A stretch of DNA of 64,000 nt from an uncultured Collinsella sp. (GCA_902470695.1 CABRHH010000004.1:1-64000); one strand, 5' to 3'; numbered from the stretch's first letter, positions 8,118-17,439 are shown. Notes: generated by a model from the sequence alone, not told the origin. A program made the numbers and translations.

Positions 8118-9022
8118 TAGTACTCCTCCAATGCGGCGGCACCGCCCACGATCTCGTTGATCTCGGTCGTGATCGAAGCCTGGCGTACGCGGTTGTAGGT
8201 ACGGTTGAGCGAATCGATGATCTCGGTTGCGTTCTCGGTGGCCGAATGCATCGCCTTGCGGCGGGCGCCGTGCTCGGCTGCCGCCGAGTCGATGAGTGCC
8301 TGGTGCACCACCGTGAGCGCGTAGCTCGGAATCAGGCGCTGCAAGACGTGCTCAGCCGACGGCGAGAACTCGAACGGCGAGGTCAGACGCTTGGGCGCCG
8401 CGCGGCGCGGGCCGCGGGCGGTGCGGATGACCTCGGGGTCGAGCGGCACGATGCGCTCGGCGCGCAGCTGCTGCTCCACACGGTTCTTCGCGTGGAAATA
8501 CACGATGTCCACGCGACCGAGGGTGCCTTGAGCATAGCCATCGAGCAGGTAGTTCGCAATGGAGCGGGCTTGCTCGATGGTGGGGTTGTCCGAGGCTCCC
8601 TCAAACCGCATCACCACGTCCGGATAGGAACGGAAGTGCTCGCACACCTTACGGCCGCAGACGATGAGCTCGACGGTCTTGGCACCATGGCGCTTGAAGT
8701 GCTTGATGCGCTGCTCGACCGCGCGCTCGACCTGCATATTGAAGCCACCCGCGAGCCCGCGATCGGAGCTGATGGCGATCACGAGCGCACGGTCATAGGA
8801 TGCCGGGTCCTGCAGCAGCGGCGTGGAGGTCCCGTTAGCGCGGACGTCGCCGGCCACCGTGAGCATCACGTCGGTGATGGCCTCACGGTAAGGCTCGGAC
8901 TGGTTCGCACGGGCCAGGGCTCGAGAGATCTTGGCACTCGAGACCATTTCCATGGTGCGCGTAATCTGCTTGGTGGTCGACACCGAGTTGATGCGCTTTT
9001 TGAGTTCGCGGAGGTTGGCCAT
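8117..9022 (-). CDS. atpG: ATP synthase F1 subunit gamma
   Basis: Rotary shaft subunit of F1; 301 residues. The N-terminal helix LRELKKRINSVSTTKQITRTMEMV and the C-terminal RQASITTEINEIVGGAAAL are the two conserved coiled-coil ends. The start ATG 9022 lies 5 bases after the atpA stop. Member of the atp operon. Confidence 0.97.
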   Translation of the reverse strand: MANLRELKKRINSVSTTKQITRTMEMVSSAKISRALARANQSEPYREAITDVMLTVAGDVRANGTSTPLLQDPASYDRALVIAISSDRGLAGGFNMQVERAVEQRIKHFKRHGAKTVELIVCGRKVCEHFRSYPDVVMRFEGASDNPTIEQARSIANYLLDGYAQGTLGRVDIVYFHAKNRVEQQLRAERIVPLDPEVIRTARGPRRAAPKRLTSPFEFSPSAEHVLQRLIPSYALTVVHQALIDSAAAEHGARRKAMHSATENATEIIDSLNRTYNRVRQASITTEINEIVGGAAALEEY

Positions 9023-9027
9023 AGGGC

Positions 9028-10635
9028 TTAACTCTCCTTTACGTCACCGGAGCGCGCCGCGGACGGGTTGTTCAGCAACGTGAACTCCGACTTGTAATCC
9101 TGAATGGCGGCGCGCAGCTCACCGGCCAGCTCGTCGTCGATCTTCTTGTCGCCCACGCGCTCCATGAGCCGGCTGCACGCGCTGTTCAGGTAGTCGATCA
9201 GGCCGTTGCGGAATGGCAGCACCTGGCTGATGTCCAGATCGTCCAGGAAGCCCTCGTTACCCGCAAACAGCACCGCCACCTGGTCGTTGACCGTGAGCGG
9301 CTTGAAGCGGGGCTGCTTCAAAAGCTCGGTCATGCGTGCGCCGTGCGTGAGCTGCTGCTTGGTTGCCGCGTCGAGGTCGGAGCCGAACTGCGAGAACGCC
9401 GCCAGCTCGCGGTAGGCCGCCAGGTCCAGACGCAGGTTGCCCGCAACCTGCTTCATGGCCTTGGTTTGAGCCGCACCGCCCACGCGCGACACCGAGATGC
9501 CCACGTCCACAGCCGGGCGCTGTCCCTGGAAGAACAGCTCGGACTGCAGGTAAATCTGGCCGTCGGTGATCGAGATCACGTTGGTGGGAATGTAGGCGGA
9601 CACATCTCCGTCCTGCGTCTCGATGATCGGCAGAGCCGTCAGCGAGCCGCCGCCGTTTGCCTCGGAGAGCTTGCAGGCGCGCTCCAGCAGACGGGAGTGC
9701 AGGTAGAAGATGTCGCCCGGGTAGGCCTCGCGTCCAGGCGGACGACGCAGCGTCAGCGACATCTGACGGTAGGCCACGGCCTGCTTGGACAGGTCATCGT
9801 ACACCACCAGCACATGACCGCCGGGGTTCTCGGCACTCGCCGGCTCACCGTTCTCGCCGTTGTACATGAAGAACTCGCCGATAGCGGCACCGGCCATGGG
9901 CGCAATGTACTGCATCGGCGCGGGCGTGGAGGCGCTGGCCGACACGATGACCGTGTAGTCGAGCGCGCCATGGCGAGCGAGCGTCTCGCGGATGTGCGCA
10001 ACCGTGGAGGCCTTCTGGCCGATGGCCACGTACACGCAGACGATGCCCTTGCCGCGCTGGTTGAGGATGGCGTCGATGGCGATGGCGGTCTTGCCCGTCT
10101 TACGGTCGCCGATGATGAGCTCGCGCTGACCGCGACCCACCGGGATCATGGCGTCGATGGCCATGAGACCGGTCTGCACCGGCTCGCACACCGGGGTGCG
10201 GTCGATGACGCCTGGGGCCTTGAACTCGATCGGGCGGCGGCTCGTCACGCCGAAATTCCCCTTGCCGTCGATGGGCTGGCCGAGCGGGTTCACCACGCGG
10301 CCGAGCATGTCGCGGCTCACCGGGATATCCATGACGCGGCCGGTGGTGTGGCACAGGTCGCCCTCCTTGATGGAGTCGACATCGCCGAACAGCACCGCGC
10401 CCACCTCCTCGCGATCGAGGTTCTGAGCCAGGCCGTAGACGACCTTGCCGGTGCTTGAGCTGGTGAACTCAAGCAGCTCGCCGGCCATAGCGCCCTTGAG
10501 GCCGATGATGCGGGCGATACCGTCGCCCACCTCGGCCACAGGGGAAACCTCTCGGGAGTCCACGGTTGCCGTGAGGTCATACAGACGCTCGCGCAGGACG
10601 CGCTCGATGTTCTCGGCGTTGATTGACTCTGACAA
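9028..10635 (-). CDS. atpA: ATP synthase F1 subunit alpha
   Basis: Non-catalytic nucleotide-binding subunit of F1; 535 residues. Walker A GDRKTGKT and the segment SRDMLGRVVNPLG are typical, and the C-terminal helical domain is complete. It starts at TTG 10635 with GGAGG upstream, one of several TTG starts in this window. It lies 5 bases after the atpH stop. Confidence 0.97.
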   Translation of the reverse strand: MSESINAENIERVLRERLYDLTATVDSREVSPVAEVGDGIARIIGLKGAMAGELLEFTSSSTGKVVYGLAQNLDREEVGAVLFGDVDSIKEGDLCHTTGRVMDIPVSRDMLGRVVNPLGQPIDGKGNFGVTSRRPIEFKAPGVIDRTPVCEPVQTGLMAIDAMIPVGRGQRELIIGDRKTGKTAIAIDAILNQRGKGIVCVYVAIGQKASTVAHIRETLARHGALDYTVIVSASASTPAPMQYIAPMAGAAIGEFFMYNGENGEPASAENPGGHVLVVYDDLSKQAVAYRQMSLTLRRPPGREAYPGDIFYLHSRLLERACKLSEANGGGSLTALPIIETQDGDVSAYIPTNVISITDGQIYLQSELFFQGQRPAVDVGISVSRVGGAAQTKAMKQVAGNLRLDLAAYRELAAFSQFGSDLDAATKQQLTHGARMTELLKQPRFKPLTVNDQVAVLFAGNEGFLDDLDISQVLPFRNGLIDYLNSACSRLMERVGDKKIDDELAGELRAAIQDYKSEFTLLNNPSAARSGDVKES

Positions 10636-10640
10636 CTTCG

Positions 10641-11189
10641 CTACACCTCCGTTTGTGTCGTTTCCTGCGTCATGACCTTGCGCGCGTTCTCGATCTGCAT
10701 CTTGACCGATGCGTCACGGTGCTTGCCGCGCGCGGACAGGACGATGCCGCCGATGATGCTCGGGTCGACGTGCTCGATCAGGAAGACCGGGCTTTCCAGG
10801 TCGGCCTCGCAGCGGCTCTTGACGAGCTGACGCAGCTCGTCATCGAGCGGGATCGCGGTGGTCACGTGCACGCCAATCACACCGCTGCCCGCGAGCGAAC
10901 GCAGGTCCTCGTCGTAGTCGTTGTGCGTCACCACGTGGGACCCCACCGCCGCGCGGTTAGCCTCCACCAGGCTCTGGTAGGACTCAAGCACCTGCGGCAG
11001 CTTATCAAGGTCGCCTTGCTTCATCATGGCGGTGAGCACCGCCATGAACTCAGGCGCTGCGGTCTGGGCCTGTGCGCATGCAATGAGCGGGTCGAGGTTC
11101 TCGAACACGCGGTCCTCAGACAGCGCAGCCTCGAACAGCGAATGCGCATACGTGTCGACCTTGCGCTCAGTCAAGCGCGTACTAGCCAT
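10641..11189 (-). CDS. atpH: ATP synthase F1 subunit delta
   Basis: Stator subunit linking F1 to the b subunit; 182 residues, ordinary for the family. Begins MASTRLTERKVDTYAHSLF and ends with the delta-type segment VDPSIIGGIVLSARGKHRDAS. The start ATG 11189 overlaps the last 8 bases of atpF, so translation is probably coupled. A longer in-frame extension to 11429 would lie inside atpF and has no family sequence. Confidence 0.95.
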   Translation of the reverse strand: MASTRLTERKVDTYAHSLFEAALSEDRVFENLDPLIACAQAQTAAPEFMAVLTAMMKQGDLDKLPQVLESYQSLVEANRAAVGSHVVTHNDYDEDLRSLAGSGVIGVHVTTAIPLDDELRQLVKSRCEADLESPVFLIEHVDPSIIGGIVLSARGKHRDASVKMQIENARKVMTQETTQTEV

Positions 11190-11790
11190 TGAGCGCACCC
11201 ACTTCCGCCAGGTACTTCTTGATGATCTTGCGCTGGAGCTCCTCGTCGGAGGACAGCTTCTCGTCGACGATCTTGGAGGCCACGGCGACCGAGACCTTGG
11301 CGATGGAATCCGTAGCGCGGTCGTACATCTGGCGCTGCTCGTTGGATGCATGCTCGCGCGCCTTGGTGATGATCTCCTCGGCCTCCTTATGGGCGTTGGC
11401 GATGATCTGAGCGCGCACCTGCTCGGCATCGGTGCGGGCAGCCTGCACGATCTCGGAAGCCTGACGGTGAGCGTCGATCACCAGGCCGTTGGCCTCGTCA
11501 CGCAGCTCGGCCGCCTGGGCCTTCGTCTCGTCGGCCTCCTCGATGCTCTCCTCGATGTGCTGCTCGCGTGCGGCGAGGGCACCCACGATGCGGGGCCACA
11601 CGAACTTGGCGAGCAGGAACCAGATGATGAGGAACACCACGAGTGCGGGGAAGAACTCCGCGGGCTTCGGGATCAGAAGGTCTGCGCCGTCCACGGACTC
11701 AGCCTCATCGGCGAATGCGAGCGCAGGGGCCGCCAGCGAGGCAAAGCCCGCCGCGAGCACCGCGGCCGTACCGATTCGGATGCGTTTCAT
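11182..11790 (-). CDS. atpF: ATP synthase F0 subunit b
   Basis: Peripheral stalk subunit; 202 residues from ATG 11790. It has an N-terminal signal-like stretch (about 1-28, GTAAVLAAGFASLAAPALA), then one membrane helix (PALVVFLIIWFLLAKFVW) and a long charged coiled coil. GTG codons at 11799 and 11826 are alternative starts; AAGGGGG lies about 11 bases before ATG 11790. The signal-like N-terminus is longer than in E. coli AtpF but is known from Actinobacteria. Confidence 0.93.
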   Translation of the reverse strand: MKRIRIGTAAVLAAGFASLAAPALAFADEAESVDGADLLIPKPAEFFPALVVFLIIWFLLAKFVWPRIVGALAAREQHIEESIEEADETKAQAAELRDEANGLVIDAHRQASEIVQAARTDAEQVRAQIIANAHKEAEEIITKAREHASNEQRQMYDRATDSIAKVSVAVASKIVDEKLSSDEELQRKIIKKYLAEVGALNG

Positions 11791-11838
11791 AGTTACCACT
11801 ACCCCCTTCGAGTTTTCGATGGTCACATCCGGGGCTGT

Positions 11839-12051
11839 TTACTTAACAACCAGTGCGACGACGAAGCCGATCAGCGCCAGAGCCTCGGCGAATGCCGAAC
11901 CCATGATGAACACGCTGAAGACGCGGTCCTGCACCTCGGGCTGACGCGCCATGGCGTTCGCAACACCGTTTGCGGTGATGCCGATGGCAAGACCAGCACC
12001 GATAACACCAAGTCCGTAACCGATAACTCCCACGATTCCTCCTTCGATCAT
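11839..12051 (-). CDS. atpE: ATP synthase F0 subunit c
   Basis: Rotor-ring proteolipid of 70 residues, a hairpin of two membrane helices with the polar loop ARQPEV. The ion-binding carboxylate is Glu56 in FAEALAL. The residue after it is Ala rather than Ser or Thr, which points to proton rather than sodium coupling, although this is inference. The start is uncertain: ATG 12051 gives the standard length, while ATG 12075, eight codons upstream, has a better-spaced AGGA. Confidence 0.93.
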   Translation of the reverse strand: MIEGGIVGVIGYGLGVIGAGLAIGITANGVANAMARQPEVQDRVFSVFIMGSAFAEALALIGFVVALVVK

Positions 12052-12181
12052 GCGGCGGCTCTTTTGGCCGCGCATCCGAAATCCTAACCTGTCTATATCA
12101 AGCGCGTCCGCGGGTGGCGTGCTTGGTACCGAATTGCGCGGATCTGACGATCCGATGCGGGGCGAAGGCCGCCCCTGGTTG

Positions 12182-12979
12182 CTAGTGCCCGGCGTCTGCA
12201 CCTTGAATGTAGACGGCCGTGAGCACGGTGAACACATACGCCTGGATGGCGGCAACAAAGATCTCGATCGCGTAGATCACCAGCAGAATCGCAGCGAACG
12301 CCACGCCCGGCAGCGCGCCCATGAGATTGAGCGCCGAAACCTCGTCGATCAGCGGATGGGCGAACAGCGTCACCATGATGGCGAACGAGCCCATAACCAC
12401 GTGGCCGGCGAACATGTTGCAGAACAGACGGACCGCCAGCGTGATGGGGCGCAGCAGGGTGGAGACGAGCTCGATCACCCACACCAGGGCGTTGAGCGGA
12501 AATCCCACGCCCTTGGGAGCGAAGCTCTTGAAGTACCCCACCGGGCCCTGCGCCTTGACGCCGCAGCCCACGAAGTAGACGAACACCACGATAGCCAGCG
12601 CCGCCGTGGTGGAGATGGTGCCGGTGCCGGGCTTCATGCCCGGGATGATGCCCACGATGTTGTTGATCAAAATGAAGAAGAACAGCGTGGCAAGAAACGG
12701 GAAATGGCGCTTCCATGAATCGCCGAGGATGCCCTCGACGATGTTGTTCTTGACGAACTCGACGACCCATTCCATAGCGTTCATGAACAGGCCGCGCGGC
12801 ACCAGCGAGGTGATGCGGCGTGAATAGACAAGCATGAGCGCCATGAGAATGATTGAGGAGACGACCAGCCAGAACGTGTACTGCGTCACGCCGTGCATGA
12901 GATTGCCGATGATCGGGGTCGAGGTGAAGCTCGACACCAGCTCGTTGATCTCTGCTGGGAGCTTGGAAAACGCGTCCAC
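12182..12979 (-). CDS. atpB: ATP synthase F0 subunit a
   Basis: Ion-channel subunit of F0; 265 residues with about five to six membrane helices. The essential arginine helix LLRPITLAVRLFCNMFAGH is intact and the final helices EIFVAAIQAYVFTVLTAVY are typical. It starts with GTG 12979, with GGAGGG 8 bases upstream. A 130-base gap to atpE allows a separate translation start or differential expression within the operon. Confidence 0.96.
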   Translation of the reverse strand: MDAFSKLPAEINELVSSFTSTPIIGNLMHGVTQYTFWLVVSSIILMALMLVYSRRITSLVPRGLFMNAMEWVVEFVKNNIVEGILGDSWKRHFPFLATLFFFILINNIVGIIPGMKPGTGTISTTAALAIVVFVYFVGCGVKAQGPVGYFKSFAPKGVGFPLNALVWVIELVSTLLRPITLAVRLFCNMFAGHVVMGSFAIMVTLFAHPLIDEVSALNLMGALPGVAFAAILLVIYAIEIFVAAIQAYVFTVLTAVYIQGADAGH

Positions 12980-12990
12980 TGCGAACCCTC

Positions 12991-13284
12991 CTAGAATCTA
13001 CGTCCCATCGCCATGAAGGCGAGATGTGCCCACATCGCGAAAAACCCTATCAACATGCCCGCGAGCACCTCGAGCGTGCGCGCCGGCACAAGGAACCACA
13101 CTGCCGCCAGGACCGCCATGAGAAAGGCGAACGAGACGGCCACAGCGGCCAGGCCCTTGGCCACCGTCGGTTTGATGCCGCCGCGGTGCGCGAACACCAC
13201 GACACCGAGCAGCGGGATGAATCCCGTCACGCCCACAACGGCACCGAGGGCGATCGTTGCCAAACGCTCCGGTCCCATGGACAT
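12991..13284 (-). CDS. atpI: small membrane protein, probable ATP synthase subunit I
   Basis: Polytopic protein of 97 residues with three likely membrane helices (TIALGAVVGVTGFIPLLGVVV, LAAVAVSFAFLMAVLAAVWFLV, LAGMLIGFFAMWAHLAF). Its position as first gene of the atp operon, 11 bases before atpB, is the main reason for calling it AtpI, the assembly factor for the c-ring. The sequence itself is not diagnostic. Start ATG 13284 has AAGGAG 4 bases before it; ATG 13278 is also possible. Confidence 0.6.
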   Translation of the reverse strand: MSMGPERLATIALGAVVGVTGFIPLLGVVVFAHRGGIKPTVAKGLAAVAVSFAFLMAVLAAVWFLVPARTLEVLAGMLIGFFAMWAHLAFMAMGRRF

Positions 13285-13425
13285 CAAGCTCCTTCCGGCG
13301 CTGCTCGAACACGGCCACGAGGCTCGTACATCTTGCTGCCCGCATACCTCACAGCGGCGGGCGGAAAACGTACTGGTGAAATATAGCACTCGGGGCGCGC
13401 GGACATCAGAAGTTTTCAGACATTC

Positions 13426-13457
13426 GTTAGATTATGTACACACGTTCACAATCTAAC
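13426..13457. repeat. dyad upstream of the atp operon
   Basis: GTTAGATT (13426-13433) and AATCTAAC (13450-13457) are perfect 8-bp arms around 16 bases, between the upp stop (13492) and the atpI start (13284). No U-tract follows on the minus strand, so an operator at the atp promoter is at least as likely as a upp terminator. Confidence 0.45.
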
Positions 13458-13491
13458 AGGCGTTGTCTTTCTGCAGTCGGTGAACGGGGCG

Positions 13492-14139
13492 CTACAGCGT
13501 GCCAAAAATGCGGTCACCGGCATCGCCCAGGCCGGGAACGATGTAGGCGGCCTCGTTCAGCCCCTCATCGATGGCGCACGTGAACAGGCGCACCTCGGGA
13601 TCGTGGTCGAGCACAGCCTTGATGCCCTCGGGCGCCGCCACCAGCACCAGCAGGCGAACGTCGCGCACGCCCTGACGCCGCAGGTAGTCGATGGCCGCCG
13701 TGGCCGAACCGCCCGTAGCGAGCATGGGGTCGACCACCAAGCAGATGCGTTGGTCGGCGTCGGCAGGCAGCTTAGCATAGTACTCGTGGGGCTCGTGCGT
13801 CACCTCATCACGATACATCCCCACATGACCGACACGCGCAGCCGGGATGAGCTCCAGCAGACCGTCGACCATGCCGAGACCCGCGCGCAGGATGGGCACG
13901 ATCGCCACTTTACGGCCGGCGATCTGCTTGCCCGTGGCCTCGCAGATGGGCGTGGTGACCGGCGTATCCTCAAGCGGGAAATCGCGGGTGGCCTCGTAGC
14001 CCTCGAACAGCGCGAGCTCCTTGACCAGCTCACGGAACTGCTTGGAGCCGGTCTCGGTGCTGCGCATGATGGTGAGCTTGTGCTGCACCATGGGGTGGTC
14101 GACCAGCGTTACCCGGGACTCATCGTACGTTATCGCCAT
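13492..14139 (-). CDS. upp: uracil phosphoribosyltransferase
   Basis: Pyrimidine salvage enzyme making UMP from uracil and PRPP in the cytosol; 215 residues, family length about 209. The PRPP loop DPMLATGGSA, the segment PILRAGLGMVDG, and the C-terminal uracil site YIVPGLGDAGDRIFGT are intact. ATG 14139. Upstream, rpiB ends 184 bases away, so the two may or may not share a transcript. Confidence 0.97.
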   Translation of the reverse strand: MAITYDESRVTLVDHPMVQHKLTIMRSTETGSKQFRELVKELALFEGYEATRDFPLEDTPVTTPICEATGKQIAGRKVAIVPILRAGLGMVDGLLELIPAARVGHVGMYRDEVTHEPHEYYAKLPADADQRICLVVDPMLATGGSATAAIDYLRRQGVRDVRLLVLVAAPEGIKAVLDHDPEVRLFTCAIDEGLNEAAYIVPGLGDAGDRIFGTL

Positions 14140-14323
14140 TATCTACCTCGTCTTTCTATATGTTTTGCGCGGATGGACCGCGCGTCTTTCCAACGCCGGG
14201 GGCCGTCTCGCCGCCTGCAGGGGCTGCGGGGCCGCCTGAAGGGACCCCGATGCCGGCCGCGAACCGCCGGAGCCGGGCGGGGGCAGGCGCAGAATCCGGA
14301 CCCGCCTCACGCAAAACCACCTG

Positions 14324-14770
14324 CTACTGCTGGTTATCCAGCGCCATGATCTTGGCGACGCGGCCCTCGTGGCGGCCGCCCTCGAACGCGGTGGTGAGGA
14401 ATACGCGCACGATCTCGCGGTTGACCTCGGGGTCCACGAAGCGGCCCGAAAGACCGATCACGTTGCCGTCGTTGTGCTGGCGGAACAGCGCGGCGAACTC
14501 GGGCGTGGTGATGGAGCTGGCGCGGATGCCGGCGATCTTGTCGGCCGCCACGGCGATGCCGATGCCGGTGCCGCATACGCACACGCCGCGCTCGGCGTTG
14601 CCGGCGGCGACGAAGCGACCGACCTTGGCACCGTAATCGGGGTAATCGACCCGGTCATCGGTATCGGGGCCCAGGTCGATGACCTCATGGCCCAGGTCGT
14701 TTGCAAGGTACGCGGCGAGCATCTGCTTCTGCTCGAAGCCGGCGTGGTCGGACGCAATGGCAATGCGCAT
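14324..14770 (-). CDS. rpiB: ribose-5-phosphate isomerase B
   Basis: RpiB/LacAB-type sugar-phosphate isomerase of the pentose phosphate pathway; 148 residues. N-terminal IAIASDHAGFE and the active-site cysteine segment CVCGTGIGIAVAADK are diagnostic; ends near a C-terminal helix as usual. The start ATG 14770 has AGGA 8 bases upstream; an in-frame extension to 14821 is not conserved. A GC-rich hairpin (14818-14845) sits in the likely leader. An allose-6-phosphate isomerase role is a less likely alternative. Confidence 0.93.
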   Translation of the reverse strand: MRIAIASDHAGFEQKQMLAAYLANDLGHEVIDLGPDTDDRVDYPDYGAKVGRFVAAGNAERGVCVCGTGIGIAVAADKIAGIRASSITTPEFAALFRQHNDGNVIGLSGRFVDPEVNREIVRVFLTTAFEGGRHEGRVAKIMALDNQQ

Positions 14771-15050
14771 GGCACATCCTTTCAATGGAACCGTCCGCGC
14801 GGATACGCGGATATACGGCAAGCGGGCCAGCCATGGGCCCGCCTTGATTCACTGTACCATGCTTTGAGCTGCGCCCACTCCGGCCTTGCATTCCACCGTT
14901 AAACGGGACCGCACCTGCACAGCAACGCGGATCGCATGGGTTGGCACTCCGCCGGAATGCACCCTTTCGCCCCGCAGGCGTGCAGCCGACCCGGATGGCC
15001 CAACCCTTCAGCGCAACCGCGGTGCCGCACGGTCCGGAACGGACGGCTCT
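14771..15050. other. intergenic region rpiB / glpK
   Basis: It contains a hairpin (CGGGCC / GGCCCG, 14818-14845) in the probable rpiB leader and a TACAGT that could be a -10 just upstream of it. No U-tract follows the hairpin. I see no gene. Confidence 0.35.
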
Positions 15051-16589
15051 CTACGAAGTGCGGGCGCGCGCCACGGCATCGTGCCAGCCTGCGATGGCAT
15101 CGTCGAGCGCACCGGCCTCAACCAGCGGATCGAACCGACGCCCCACCATGCGGTTCTGCTCGAGCTCGTCCAGACCTTCCCAGTACCCCACGTGCAGGCC
15201 GGCGAGATAGGCGGCCCCGAGGGCGGTCACCTCGACCGTCTCGGACTGCACCACCGGGATGCCCAGCAGGTCGGCCTGGTACTGCATGATGAACTCGTTG
15301 CGCGAGGCGGCGCCGTCCACCGCCAAGCTCCCGAGCTGCATGCCCGTGTCGCGCTCCATCGCGCGCAGCACGTCGAGGCTCTGGTAGGCCATGGACTCGC
15401 ACGCCGCGCGCACCAGCGCCGCCCGGTCGGTTGCGCCTGTGATGCCGCAAACGATGGCGCGGGCCTCGGCGTCCCACCACGGAGCCCCCAGGCCCGAGAA
15501 CGCCGGCACCATGTAGCAGCCGCCCGTGTCGGAAACCGTGCGACACACCGCGGCCGTCTCGCGGGCGCTCGTGATGAGGCCCAGGTTGTCGCGCAGCCAC
15601 TCGATGGTGGAGCCGGCATGAAAAATCGACCCCTCCAGCGCATAGGAGATCTCGCCATCGCGCGCGATGCCGATGGTCGACACGAGCCCCTGCTGTGACT
15701 CAACGCAGCGTTCACCCGTGTTCATGAGCATGAAGCAGCCGGTGCCGTAGGTGTTCTTGGCATCGCCCGGACCGAAGCAGCAGTGCCCGAACAGCGACGC
15801 CTGCTGGTCACCCGCCACGCCGGCGATCTGCGGGCTGTGCGTCATGATCTCACTCGACACCCGCCCGTACGAGTCGGAGCTCCAACGCACCTCGGGCAGC
15901 ATGCAGCGCGGCACATCCAGCAGGCCGAGCAGCTCATCGTCCCAGTCGAGCGCATGGATGTTGAACAGCATGGAGCGGCTGGCGTTGGTGTAGTCGGTTG
16001 CCCATACCGTGCCGCCCGTGAGGTTATAGACCAGCCAGGTGTCGATCGTGCCGAACATGAGCTCGCCGGCCTCCGCCGCCGCGCGGGCGCCGTCGATGTT
16101 GTCCAAGATCCACTTGATCTTGGTGCCCGAGAAATAGGCGTCGGGGGTGAGGCCGGTTTTGGCGCGGATGGTATCGGAGGCGCCCTCGTCCACGAGCTCC
16201 TGCGCGATGGGGGCGGTGCGGCGGCACTGCCACCCGATCGCATTGCAGATCGGCTGGCCGCTGTCGCGATCCCACACCACGGTTGTCTCGCGCTGGTTCG
16301 CGATGCCGATCGCAGCGATGCTGTCCGAATGGATGCCGCTTTTGAACTGCACCTCCATCATAACCGCGATCTGGGAGGCGAGGATCTCCATGGGGTCCTG
16401 CTCAACCCAGCCAGGTTGCGGGTACAGTGTCTTGATGGAACGCGAGGCCTGCGCCACGATGCAGTTGTACTCGTCCACGATGATGGCGCGCACCGAGGTG
16501 GTCCCGGCGTCGAGCGCCATCAGGTACTGAGCGCCGCGCGGGGCGTACGCGGCATCGACAAGCCCCAGATCTTTAAGAGAGAGCACCAT
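15051..16589 (-). CDS. glpK: glycerol kinase
   Basis: Phosphorylates glycerol to glycerol 3-phosphate with ATP in the cytosol; FGGY family, 512 residues. Motifs: ALDAGTTSVRAIIVD (phosphate loop), WVEQDPMEI, NQRETTVVWD, the FGGY metal/ATP part GDQQASLFG, and AVDGAASRNEF. Start ATG 16589 lies inside the last 17 bases of the tsaC-type gene, implying coupled translation with an unrelated function. No glpF or glpD neighbour is in view. Confidence 0.95.
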   Translation of the reverse strand: MVLSLKDLGLVDAAYAPRGAQYLMALDAGTTSVRAIIVDEYNCIVAQASRSIKTLYPQPGWVEQDPMEILASQIAVMMEVQFKSGIHSDSIAAIGIANQRETTVVWDRDSGQPICNAIGWQCRRTAPIAQELVDEGASDTIRAKTGLTPDAYFSGTKIKWILDNIDGARAAAEAGELMFGTIDTWLVYNLTGGTVWATDYTNASRSMLFNIHALDWDDELLGLLDVPRCMLPEVRWSSDSYGRVSSEIMTHSPQIAGVAGDQQASLFGHCCFGPGDAKNTYGTGCFMLMNTGERCVESQQGLVSTIGIARDGEISYALEGSIFHAGSTIEWLRDNLGLITSARETAAVCRTVSDTGGCYMVPAFSGLGAPWWDAEARAIVCGITGATDRAALVRAACESMAYQSLDVLRAMERDTGMQLGSLAVDGAASRNEFIMQYQADLLGIPVVQSETVEVTALGAAYLAGLHVGYWEGLDELEQNRMVGRRFDPLVEAGALDDAIAGWHDAVARARTS

Positions 16590-17439
16590 GGTCGCCCCCG
16601 TTCTCGGTTGAATGTGCAGAAGCATCGAGCGCCGCCCGGATGTGCGCGGACGAAAGGGCGCCCTGGCGCAGGATGCACACGGCACCCGCGCGCATGGCAA
16701 CGATCGTCGAAGCGTCGCGGCACGGGGTAGCACCCGCGTCGATGGCCACATCGACCCCGGCGAGCACCCGCGGCTCGACCTCGCTGAACGCCACGGGCGC
16801 CGGCTCGCCGTGAGTGTTGGCCGAGGTCACCGCGAGCGGGGAGCCGCAGGCGCGCACGAGCGCCTGGACAACCGGGGAGGCCGACGCCCGCAGGGCAACC
16901 GTGCCGTCGGCGGCGCACATGAAGGCAGGAACGGACGGTGCGGCGGGCACCACGATGGTGAGCGCACCGGGCCAGAACGCCTCGGCAAGCACCCGGAGCT
17001 CGGGCGCGACGGAGACCCCGTAGCGGTCGAGCGCCGCTGGGCCGTCGACCAGCCAGGGGACCGTTTGGGTGAGTTCGCGCTGCTTCAAGGTGAAGATGCG
17101 GCCGTAGCCGGTGGACGGGGCGGGCGGAAGCTGCCCGTTGACCTCGATGGGAGCGGTGCCTTCGGTCGAAGCGGCGTCTTCGCCCACATTCGGCAGCGCG
17201 CAGGAGATCGCCGCCCGGCCGCGGGTGGCGGCCTGCGCAGGCGCCTTCCGATCGGCCTGTGCCTGGGTGGGCGCCGCTTGCATGGTGTCTACGCATGCCC
17301 GGACCGACACCCCGATCCCATAGACCGTCTCGGTGGGGATGAGCGCCAGGCTCCCCGCGCGCAGCTCGCGCGCCGCCTCATCAATCGCAAGGCGACTCGG
17401 CCGCGCCGAGGCTTGCGAAACTTTGTAGATCCTGAGCAT
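16573..17439 (-). CDS. threonylcarbamoyl-AMP synthase family (Sua5/YrdC/TsaC)
   Basis: YrdC-domain protein of 288 residues, expected to make threonylcarbamoyl-AMP for the t6A37 modification of tRNAs. The entry motif SLALIPTETVYGIG (about 30-43) and the later segments LTIVVPAAPSVP, VALRAS and SPLAVTSANTHGEP fit the family. Between the entry motif and the KQREL segment (usually KGRP), about 60 residues of Ala/Gln/Pro-rich sequence (about 45-113) are inserted, which the family normally lacks. ATG 17439 has AGGA 8 bases upstream. It overlaps glpK by 17 bases. Confidence 0.88.
   Translation of the reverse strand: MLRIYKVSQASARPSRLAIDEAARELRAGSLALIPTETVYGIGVSVRACVDTMQAAPTQAQADRKAPAQAATRGRAAISCALPNVGEDAASTEGTAPIEVNGQLPPAPSTGYGRIFTLKQRELTQTVPWLVDGPAALDRYGVSVAPELRVLAEAFWPGALTIVVPAAPSVPAFMCAADGTVALRASASPVVQALVRACGSPLAVTSANTHGEPAPVAFSEVEPRVLAGVDVAIDAGATPCRDASTIVAMRAGAVCILRQGALSSAHIRAALDASAHSTENGGDHGALS

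Noticed and set aside
6414..8120. Open frame antisense to atpD
   Set aside because: Pure complement of a conserved ATP synthase gene; no family features or Shine-Dalgarno.
12998..13345. Alternative frame over the small membrane protein at the head of the atp operon
   Set aside because: Arg/Gly-rich, no membrane segments and no Shine-Dalgarno; the other frame encodes three hydrophobic helices with AAGGAG upstream.
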